DNA of 6,835 bases from Candidatus Heimdallarchaeota archaeon (lineage in GTDB: Archaea > Asgardarchaeota > Heimdallarchaeia > Heimdallarchaeales > Heimdallarchaeaceae). This document shows positions 1 to 5,306 of this stretch, one piece after another. The stretch's first letter is position 1. Every line of letters begins with the position of its first letter. The stretch spans positions 1 to 6,835 of the forward strand of contig DAOVRE010000079.1 in assembly GCA_030628305.1 (NCBI GenBank), read 5' to 3'. The notes below the pieces were generated by a model. It ran no database searches. It had not been told where the DNA came from and saw nothing but the letters and a program-made list of their open reading frames with translations. The translations under genes and the position numbers were made by a program.

Positions 1-3
1 ACT

Positions 4-492
4 ATGGCAAATATCAGCGAAAAAATGAATGAAGCTCTAAATAAACAAATTGGAGAAGAGCTAGAATCAGCATATATCTACCTAGGAATGGCAAACTGGT
101 TTGAAGAAAGAACTCTAGTTAAGCTAGCAGATTGGTTTGCAAATCAAGCAAAAGAAGAATTTGCTCACGCAATGAAGTTTAAATCCCATATTCTTGAAAG
201 AGGAGGAAAAGTACATTATCCTGAACTGAGAGAACAAAAACAAGATTGGTCAAATATTATGGAAATATTAGAAACTACTCTTGGACATGAACAATTCATT
301 ACAGGCAAGATCAACGAATTATATGAGCTTGCACAAGAAATTAAAGAATACTCATCTATCCCTCTATTATTATGGTTCATTGAGGAACAAGTTGAAGAAG
401 AAGACAATGCTATGGCTTTAATTGATAGGTACAAAGGTTACAAGAACGACTTCAATTTTGATTATCATGTTGTTAGAGAAGTTGAAGAATAA
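4..492 (+). CDS. ftn: Non-haem ferritin (FtnA-like iron storage protein)
   Basis: A 162-residue cytoplasmic ferritin, predicted to oxidise Fe(II) at a di-iron centre and store it as a mineral inside a 24-subunit shell. Visible ferroxidase ligands, by comparison with E. coli FtnA, are E19 in the first helix, E52 and H55 in the KEEFAH motif, E96 in HEQ, and Q129/E132 in EQVEEE. The HEQFITGKINEL stretch at 95-106 is typical of prokaryotic ferritins rather than bacterioferritins, and no haem-ligand methionine context is evident. Length is close to the usual 160-175 residues and the four-helix core is complete. The ATG is three bases from the left window edge, so its promoter and ribosome binding site cannot be judged and an upstream start is not formally excluded, but the N-terminus aligns well with the family. 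It converges with the decarboxylase gene and shows no functional tie to the CoA genes. Confidence 0.95.
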   Translation: MANISEKMNEALNKQIGEELESAYIYLGMANWFEERTLVKLADWFANQAKEEFAHAMKFKSHILERGGKVHYPELREQKQDWSNIMEILETTLGHEQFITGKINELYELAQEIKEYSSIPLLLWFIEEQVEEEDNAMALIDRYKGYKNDFNFDYHVVREVEE

Positions 493-520
493 ACAAACTT
501 CTTTATTCACTTTATTTCTT
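484..520. terminator. T-rich convergent termination zone between ferritin and decarboxylase
   Basis: Only 19 bases separate the two stop codons. On the plus strand, 499-520 is pyrimidine-rich with several short T runs. On the minus strand, 484-498 reads as T-rich sequence just past the decarboxylase stop. Archaeal RNA polymerase terminates on U-rich tracts without needing a hairpin, so this patch could stop transcription from both sides. This is inferred from base composition only; no strong stem-loop was seen. Confidence 0.35.
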
Positions 521-1654
521 ATACATATCAAGCTTATTTAATAATAGATTCAGGTCTTCTATTTCGTGATTTGGCGTAATCACAAATCGCCAGAGATCTT
601 CATATTTACCTATTCTCCATCCAGATTTGTATATATCAGAGAAGAGTTTTTTCATATTTTCTGGAACTCTAACTGAAAAAACATTCAATTTTCCTTTTCC
701 AAGAATGCTACAGCCTCTTTCTACTAGCTTTTCTTTCAAATAATCAGCATTGTACAAGGCTTTTCGTACTCTCTCCCTTAACCATTCCACCCCTTTCCAC
801 TTCAATAAGAAATATTCTGCAATTATTGATGCTCCCGGTTTTGTTCCAACTAGGGTTCTGTTATCAGTTTTTATTCCTGAAAAATAAGGTAGATGGTGTA
901 CAATATCTTCTGTCAATGATCTTGATCTAAAGATTATATTGCCATTTGGAATGGGGCTTGACAACATTTTATGTCCATCAACAGCAAAGCTTTTCACGCC
1001 ATCTAGAACAAAATCAAATTTTGGAGATTCTTCTAAGAAAGGAATTACAAAACCACCAAAAGAAGCATCTACGTGTAACCAAGTCTCGTTTAATAATGCT
1101 ATCTCGGAAAGTTTTTCTATATTATCTATTGCCCCATAGACAGTATTTCCCGCAACTCCAACAATTGCACATGTATTTTCATTGATTTCTTCATCAACAA
1201 TATCCGTTCTAATTTCAAAATTATCATTAGTAGGAATTATAATAGTTTCGAGGTTTAGAAGGTCTGCAGCTTTATCAATAGAAGTATGTCGTGTTTCTGG
1301 AATTAGCATATTTAGTGTTTTGCTAGTAAGACTTCTCTTCTTTTTTATATAATTCCTAGCCGCCCATAACCCAATGAGATTTGCTTCACTACCACCTGAA
1401 ACAATATTTCCATAAGGTGTTTCATTATGAAAAAAACTTCCAAGTAGTGAAATTAATTTTTTCTCAATCTTTCTAGTTCCAGCGAAAATAGTTGGATCTC
1501 CAGCATTTTTCTCTATGAATTCAACAAATATATTTTTCGCATCATCGTCAGGATATGAAGACATACTGCTAAAGATTTTCCCTGAGAAATAGGAACTATC
1601 TTCTGATAATTCTTGCTTCAAGAAAGTGATTATATCAAATAAATCTGGGTTCAT
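512..1654 (-). CDS. mfnA: PLP-dependent decarboxylase, MfnA / archaeal aspartate 1-decarboxylase type
   Basis: A 380-residue group II pyridoxal-phosphate decarboxylase, about the usual length for archaeal MfnA/GAD homologues. Visible elements in order: the PLP-phosphate loop GGSEAN (87-92), H123 in TRHTS, which would stack on the cofactor, D196 in HVDASFGGF, which contacts the pyridine nitrogen, the Schiff-base lysine K229 in VDGHKM, and R356 near the C-terminus, the likely substrate-carboxylate arginine. Characterised homologues decarboxylate L-aspartate to beta-alanine (Thermococcus) or L-tyrosine to tyramine for methanofuran (methanogens). Sequence alone does not separate these, but the neighbouring panE, pantoate kinase, panB and PPS make aspartate the likely substrate, since beta-alanine is what PPS consumes. 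The start is supported by a GTGAGGT ribosome binding site six bases upstream. It is transcribed divergently from panE. Confidence 0.9.
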   Translation of the reverse strand: MNPDLFDIITFLKQELSEDSSYFSGKIFSSMSSYPDDDAKNIFVEFIEKNAGDPTIFAGTRKIEKKLISLLGSFFHNETPYGNIVSGGSEANLIGLWAARNYIKKKRSLTSKTLNMLIPETRHTSIDKAADLLNLETIIIPTNDNFEIRTDIVDEEINENTCAIVGVAGNTVYGAIDNIEKLSEIALLNETWLHVDASFGGFVIPFLEESPKFDFVLDGVKSFAVDGHKMLSSPIPNGNIIFRSRSLTEDIVHHLPYFSGIKTDNRTLVGTKPGASIIAEYFLLKWKGVEWLRERVRKALYNADYLKEKLVERGCSILGKGKLNVFSVRVPENMKKLFSDIYKSGWRIGKYEDLWRFVITPNHEIEDLNLLLNKLDMYKK

Positions 1655-1660
1655 CTCGTA

Positions 1661-1667
1661 ACCTCAC
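1661..1667 (-). promoter_or_regulatory. Shine-Dalgarno site of the decarboxylase gene
   Basis: The minus strand reads GTGAGGT, ending six bases before the ATG at 1654. It pairs well with the archaeal 16S rRNA 3' end. This fixes the decarboxylase start and implies a leadered mRNA, unlike the promoter-proximal genes panE, PPS and the glycosyltransferase. No convincing TATA box for this gene was picked out in the 99-bp divergent gap. Confidence 0.7.
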
Positions 1668-1723
1668 TTGATTAATTATTTTCCTTGATGTTCAACTTTT
1701 TGTTGTGTATTTTCTAAACAAAA

Positions 1724-1730
1724 CTTTTAA
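1724..1730 (+). promoter_or_regulatory. TATA box of the panE-pantoate kinase unit
   Basis: CTTTTAA, preceded by A-rich sequence that could serve as a BRE, is centred about 27 bp before the GTG at 1754. Archaeal transcription usually starts about 25-27 bp downstream of the TATA centre, which would put the first transcribed base on or next to that GTG. This predicts a leaderless mRNA and agrees with the absence of a ribosome binding site there. It also supports 1754, rather than the GTG at 1944, as the true panE start. Confidence 0.5.
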
Positions 1731-1753
1731 CCAGCTTTTGAATAAATCTATTT

Positions 1754-2732
1754 GTGAGCAAAAAAAAACACGATTCTTATTGCTGGATTAGGCGCAATTG
1801 GTTCAATTCTATTTTCTCGTTTAGAGAGACAGAACGCAAAAATAGTTTGTTTAACTTCAGCTAGGGGAACCAAAGAAATCAGCGAAAAAGGGCTGCTTGT
1901 TCAATTAATTTCAGACGATGCTCCTAAATTACATAAAGCAGATGTGTTTGAGTTTCTGCCTGAAAAGCACAAATTTAAGCAGTGTATCGTAGCAACAAAG
2001 GCATATAATAATCAAGTTTTAGCAGATTATCTGGTCGATTATATGGCTGATGATTCATCTATTTTACTGTTTCAAAATGGTATTGATGTCGAGAAACCTT
2101 TTACTGAAAAAGAAAAAGATTGGAAGATTACCCGTGCAATATCATCTGTTGGTGCATTTCGAGATGAGAAAGGTGTTACTGAAACAGCAATTGGAGAAAC
2201 TAAACTAGGAGTAATGAATTACAACGAAATTAAAGAAATAGAACAATGGAAAAAATTGTTGTTATCAATAGGTTTGAATGTTTTAATTCCTGAAGATTTG
2301 AATAAAAATTTTGCATACCATTATTATCTCAAAGCAATAGTAAATTCGACTATCAATCCTATAGGTTCTATTACAAAGTTGAAGAACGGCGATATAATTG
2401 AAGATAAACAACTTCTAGATCTCATTGAGCGAATTGTAGATGAAATCATAGCAATTCTTTCAAGAATGATGATTATATCCAAAACAGATGCACTTGAAAC
2501 TATCTATAAAATTGCTCAAAACACTTCAGATAATAAATGTTCAATGCTTCAAGATCTCGAAAAAGGTGTTAAAACTGAAATTGATTATCTTAATGGTAAA
2601 TTTCTAGAAATTAGCAAACGTGAAAATGTAGAGGCGCCAATTAATTCTAAACTTGTTTCTATAATAAAAACACTTTCAGACAAAAGTGAACCAGAAGAAT
2701 TAGCTATTTTAGAATTCAAATCGTTGTTATGA
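1754..2732 (+). CDS. panE: Ketopantoate reductase (PanE/KPR), frame broken at an A9 run near the start
   Basis: 2-dehydropantoate 2-reductase reduces ketopantoate to pantoate with NAD(P)H. The frame open from 1758 to the TGA at 2730-2732 holds the whole enzyme, but it has no ATG, GTG or TTG before the GTG at 1944, which is too late because it omits the cofactor domain. The GTG at 1754 is one base out of frame. Dropping one A from the nine at 1760-1768 gives MSKKNTILIAGLGAIG and a 325-residue protein. On that numbering the Rossmann glycines are G11, G13 and G16. Catalytic residues matching E. coli PanE are K82 (TKAYN), N108 (QNG), K193 and N197 (KAIVNSTINPIG), S263, and E275 (KTEIDYLNG). The rest is intact, so decay is unlikely. 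Unshifted, the GTG frame stops at 1862-1864 after 36 codons. A Thermococcus KPR is reported to be inhibited by CoA, so this may be the regulated step. The stop overlaps an ATG of the next frame as ATGA. Confidence 0.88.
1760..1768 (+). other. A9 homopolymer at the panE frame break
   Basis: Nine consecutive A follow GTGAGC at the panE start. Eight A would join the GTG at 1754 to the Rossmann-fold reading frame; nine do not. The run is a typical site both for homopolymer sequencing indels and for RNA polymerase slippage. The plain reading is an assembly or sequencing indel. The alternative is that a fraction of transcripts with a changed A count make the full reductase. Confidence 0.8.
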
Positions 2733-2737
2733 GGGAT
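2731..2737 (+). promoter_or_regulatory. Shine-Dalgarno site favouring the pantoate kinase start at 2741
   Basis: GAGGGAT lies directly upstream of the ATG at 2741, with about five bases between the GAGGG core and the start. The earlier in-frame ATG at 2729 sits before this motif and overlaps the panE stop, so it would have no such site. The motif therefore decides the start in favour of 2741. Confidence 0.65.
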
Positions 2738-2740
2738 AAA

Positions 2741-3622
2741 ATGACAAACTATTGGGTAGCTTCTCATATTTCTGGACTTTTTGCAATCTATGATGAAAAC
2801 ATAGACCCATTGAAAAGAGGTTCTCGAGGAGCTGGATTTTCAATATCTCGAGGAACTACTACAACAGTGAGATTTTCCGAGGACAATGAAAATCACTTTT
2901 TTTTCAATAAGAAAGAAGTAGAAGTAAATCTTGCAAACGTATCGAACTTCGTTCTCAATCATTATTTGAAATTAGCTCAAGCTAATAATGAAGGTGATTT
3001 TGGTGTTTCAATTCATCATGAATTTGAGATTCCCTTATCAGCGGGATATGGTGCTAGTGCATCAGGAGCTCTCAGTTGTGCATTTGCACTTAATGATCTC
3101 TTGAAACTTAATTTGAGTGAACAAAAAATTTATCAAATTGCGCATACTGCTGAAATTATTGAAGGTGGAGGTCTAGGAGACGTTTTAGCATTGTACAAAG
3201 GAGGCTGGGAATACCGAACCTTAGAAGGTGCTCCTTATGTCGGAAAAGCAGAAAATATTCTCAGTAACCAATTCAAAGTAGCAACTCTATCTTTTGGTGA
3301 GATGAACACAAAATCTATTATAAAAAATATCAATTGGAAAGAAAAAATTAACAGTGTAGGTAACTTATTACTGCAAGATATAATCAGTGAACCTACAATC
3401 AGGAACTTTGGTTTAGCCTCAAGACATTTTGCTGTTTCCTCAATGTTGGTCACTCCGAGTGTCTCAAAATTCATGAATCAATATGATAATGAAAATCTCA
3501 TAATTGGTCAAATAATGTTAGGCGATGGAATATTTATCCTCTACAAAGATTCTGATGATTTGCCTAATCATCCTAACCTTGTGAAAGAAACTATCTGCCA
3601 TTCAACAGTTAGAAAACTCTAA
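2741..3622 (+). CDS. pok: Pantoate kinase (PoK), GHMP kinase family
   Basis: ATP-dependent phosphorylation of pantoate to 4-phosphopantoate, the archaeal replacement for the order used by bacterial pantothenate kinase. From 2741 the product is 293 residues; the frame is open from an ATG at 2729 (297 residues), but the GAGG site at 2731 and the family-like MTNYWVASHISG start favour 2741. Numbering from 2729: the N-terminal SHISGLFAIY and GSRGAGFSISRG (31-42) fit the PoK family, the GHMP phosphate-binding loop is PLSAGYGASASG (102-113), EGGGLGDV (145-152) is a family hallmark, and LGDGIFIL (264-271) lies in the C-terminal GHMP domain. No signal peptide or membrane span, so cytoplasmic. It follows panE without a gap, so its product order matches the pathway: panE makes pantoate and this enzyme consumes it. 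It should be co-transcribed with panE and affected by whatever happens at the panE start. Its TAA abuts the panB stop on the opposite strand. Confidence 0.92.
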   Translation: MTNYWVASHISGLFAIYDENIDPLKRGSRGAGFSISRGTTTTVRFSEDNENHFFFNKKEVEVNLANVSNFVLNHYLKLAQANNEGDFGVSIHHEFEIPLSAGYGASASGALSCAFALNDLLKLNLSEQKIYQIAHTAEIIEGGGLGDVLALYKGGWEYRTLEGAPYVGKAENILSNQFKVATLSFGEMNTKSIIKNINWKEKINSVGNLLLQDIISEPTIRNFGLASRHFAVSSMLVTPSVSKFMNQYDNENLIIGQIMLGDGIFILYKDSDDLPNHPNLVKETICHSTVRKL

Positions 3623-4435
3623 TTAACCATATCTGTACTCTTCTGAGGGGTATTTCCCTTCTTTAACTTCATTGATAAAATCCTTTACTGCTTTTTTAAC
3701 AATTTCTTGGACATTAGCATATTTCTTAACAAATTTTGGTTTATCAATAAAAGACAACCCAATCAAATCATCAATAACGAGAACTTGACCATCACAGTAT
3801 TCACCTGCCCCTATACCAATGGTGGGTATAGTTAGTTCTTCTGTTATCTGCTTGGCTAATTTCCAAGGAACAGATTCTATAACAATAGAAAATACCCCGG
3901 CATCTTCCAACTTAATAGCATCTTCTAGAAGTTTGGATTCTGCTCCTGATGATTTACCCTGAACTTTGAAACCACCAAATTTGTTTACATACGTTGGAGT
4001 TAATCCTATATGACCCATTACTGGAACTCCTATTTCCAATAATGCCCGAATCTCTTCTGTTCTTTCTTCTCCACCTTCTAATTTTACAGCTTGGCAATTT
4101 CCTTCTTTGATTAACATTCCTGCTTGTTTAATCGTCTCTTCTTTGCTCAATCCATATGAGAGAAAAGGTAAATCCCCGATGACAAGAGCTCGTTCTGCTC
4201 CTCTCGAAACAGCTTGAGTGTGACGAATCATATCGTCTAAAGTCACTTTGAGAGTATTTTCATAACCAAGAATCGTCATGCCTAATGAATCTCCGACTAA
4301 AATTGTGTCTATGCCCATCTGATCTATAATTTTAGACATGGGATATGTATAAGCTGAAATCATAGTGATTTTTTCTCCTTCCTCTTTCATTTTCCGAAGA
4401 TTTTTTATGGTGACTTTCTTCATCATTTTTTTCAT
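3623..4435 (-). CDS. panB: 3-methyl-2-oxobutanoate hydroxymethyltransferase (ketopantoate hydroxymethyltransferase, PanB)
   Basis: Transfers a hydroxymethyl group from 5,10-methylene-tetrahydropterin to 2-oxoisovalerate to give ketopantoate, the committed step towards pantoate. The 270-residue TIM-barrel protein has normal family length. Visible metal and catalytic residues: D49 in LVGDSLGM, D88 in GDLPF, K118 and E120 in VKLEGG, and the catalytic E187 in IESVP; GHIGLTP (141-147) and TIGIGAG (205-211) are also family motifs. The usual Asp of the TAYDYP-type N-terminal motif is Thr here (SAYTYP, 27-32). Three closely spaced ATGs at 4435, 4426 and 4423 are possible starts. A GAGATGA sequence overlapping the PPS stop lies at good ribosome-binding distance from the second and third, so the true protein may be 267 or 266 residues. 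It is the second gene after PPS, one base behind the PPS stop, and clearly co-transcribed with it. Confidence 0.96.
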   Translation of the reverse strand: MKKMMKKVTIKNLRKMKEEGEKITMISAYTYPMSKIIDQMGIDTILVGDSLGMTILGYENTLKVTLDDMIRHTQAVSRGAERALVIGDLPFLSYGLSKEETIKQAGMLIKEGNCQAVKLEGGEERTEEIRALLEIGVPVMGHIGLTPTYVNKFGGFKVQGKSSGAESKLLEDAIKLEDAGVFSIVIESVPWKLAKQITEELTIPTIGIGAGEYCDGQVLVIDDLIGLSFIDKPKFVKKYANVQEIVKKAVKDFINEVKEGKYPSEEYRYG

Positions 4436-4438
4436 CTC
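4432..4438 (-). promoter_or_regulatory. Probable Shine-Dalgarno site of panB, overlapping the PPS stop
   Basis: The minus strand reads GAGATGA, one mismatch from GAGGTGA of the archaeal consensus. It is five bases before the ATG at 4426 and eight before the ATG at 4423, but overlaps the first candidate ATG at 4435. This suggests panB translation starts at 4426 or 4423 and is coupled to PPS termination. Confidence 0.45.
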
Positions 4439-5222
4439 ATAGGTTTTTTGTAAGATCTTCCAATTTTCCTTCAGCTAATTCTTTTAGTCTTGAAGACATG
4501 AAATTTAGCGTTTCTTGAAGTGATTTATAATTGTCAAAGTCATTTATTAACTCTTTCAATTCATCCGAGTCTTTCTCCTTTAGCTTGAAGGTTTCCTCAA
4601 TCATCTCAGGTATTGCTCTAATAACATTATTTACTATAGTTACATTAGCCCATAGAGATGTTCTAGACAGAGGATTCAAGTCAATCGTTATAACATTTTT
4701 ACCTGCTCTTCTAAGTGCCATGGTTCTATCCCCATCTTCAAGGGGGACAAGAATTACATCAGCAGAGTATATACCTCTGACATCAACTATTCTTCTTAAA
4801 TGTGAGATTTCTTCAATTGTTTTTTGATACTCAGGATCAACACCAAGAATTGTAGTAGCTCCTGCTTGTTCTAAAACACTGGTCAGAGCTTTAATTCTTT
4901 CCTTGCTTCTATAAAATAGATTTATCTCAAGTGAAGCTCCTGTAATTTCAGCTAGCTGGACTATTTCTTTTGGGCAGAGAGCAGCTATGTTTCCATTAAC
5001 ACTAATAACAGCTTTTTTTGCTGTCAATAACATTGCAACTGCAACCTCTTGCTGCTTTTGAGCATAGTTCGGTGTTTTTTCTCCTAATAAATAATCATAA
5101 GCTTCTCCGCGACCATGTGCTATTAGTCCTGCTTCGGCTACAACTTTTTCATGCATACCCTCTATGATTTTTTCACGTGTTCTCAAAGATTCTGCTCTTG
5201 GATGATTATCTGGTATAGGCAT
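4437..5222 (-). CDS. pps: 4-phosphopantoate--beta-alanine ligase (archaeal phosphopantothenate synthetase, PPS)
   Basis: ATP-dependent condensation of 4-phosphopantoate with beta-alanine to 4'-phosphopantothenate, found in archaea (the DUF137 family, characterised in Thermococcus). The protein is 261 residues, normal for the family. Conserved blocks seen in order: HPRAESLRTREK (7-18), GRGEAYDYLLGEKT (37-50), SVNGNIAALCP (74-84), VPLEDGDRT (159-167), and DLNPLSRTSLWANVTIV (181-197). The last 45 or so residues are charged and probably helical. No signal or membrane segment. The symbol is the enzyme abbreviation and should not be confused with phosphoenolpyruvate synthase. The ATG has no ribosome binding site but lies about 29 bp from a TATA box, consistent with a leaderless or nearly leaderless mRNA. 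It leads a two-gene unit with panB and is divergent from the glycosyltransferase. Confidence 0.96.
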   Translation of the reverse strand: MPIPDNHPRAESLRTREKIIEGMHEKVVAEAGLIAHGRGEAYDYLLGEKTPNYAQKQQEVAVAMLLTAKKAVISVNGNIAALCPKEIVQLAEITGASLEINLFYRSKERIKALTSVLEQAGATTILGVDPEYQKTIEEISHLRRIVDVRGIYSADVILVPLEDGDRTMALRRAGKNVITIDLNPLSRTSLWANVTIVNNVIRAIPEMIEETFKLKEKDSDELKELINDFDNYKSLQETLNFMSSRLKELAEGKLEDLTKNL

Positions 5223-5247
5223 CTCAATAATAGATTAGAAAAGTTCC

Positions 5248-5254
5248 TTAAATA
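5248..5254 (-). promoter_or_regulatory. TATA box of the PPS-panB unit
   Basis: On the minus strand this reads TATTTAA, centred about 29 bp upstream of the PPS ATG at 5222. A transcription start about 26 bp downstream would leave a leader of only a few bases. The inference rests on position and sequence only. Confidence 0.5.
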
Positions 5255-5277
5255 GTTTCATACTTAATTCTCAATGC

Positions 5278-5284
5278 TTAAATA
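5278..5284 (+). promoter_or_regulatory. TATA box of the glycosyltransferase gene
   Basis: TTAAATA is centred 26 bp before the ATG at 5307, placing the predicted transcription start on the start codon itself. The same octamer CTTAAATA also occurs exactly 30 bp to the left (5247-5254), where it serves as the PPS box on the other strand. Since the motif is readable on both strands, either copy might contribute to either direction. Confidence 0.45.
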
Positions 5285-5306
5285 TTCACACAGAAATAAT
5301 CTCTTT

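Noticed and set aside
216..434. Minus-strand frame opposite ferritin
   Set aside because: Antisense to a well-conserved ferritin; composition reflects the complementary strand only.
939..1185. Two overlapping plus-strand open frames opposite the decarboxylase
   Set aside because: They mirror conserved coding sequence of the decarboxylase and overlap one another; no independent support.
1655..1753. Riboswitch or structured leader in the decarboxylase/panE gap
   Set aside because: The gap is 99 bp, AT-rich, with no clear stem-loops, and panE appears leaderless, leaving little room for a structured leader on that side.
1754..1864. A 36-codon frame from the GTG at 1754 to the TAG at 1862, as a separate small gene or leader peptide
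   Set aside because: Its sequence overlaps the conserved Rossmann segment in another frame and resembles no known peptide. It is best seen as the unshifted reading of the panE start.
1944..2732. PanE as a 262-residue protein starting at the GTG at 1944
   Set aside because: It would lack the GLGAIG cofactor-binding fold, which is plainly encoded just upstream in the same frame from 1770. A TATA box and GTG at 1724-1756 fit the longer gene.
1754..2732. panE as a decayed pseudogene
   Set aside because: There is only one lesion, in a homopolymer; all catalytic residues, the full length and coupling to pantoate kinase are kept.
4531..4827. 98-codon plus-strand open frame opposite PPS
   Set aside because: Antisense shadow of the conserved PPS gene, with no ribosome binding site and no recognisable protein features.
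5274..5306. Earlier in-frame ATG at 5274 for the glycosyltransferase
   Set aside because: It adds eleven residues with no family resemblance and sits upstream of or within the best TATA box. The ATG at 5307 lies at the expected distance for a leaderless start. Not fully excluded.
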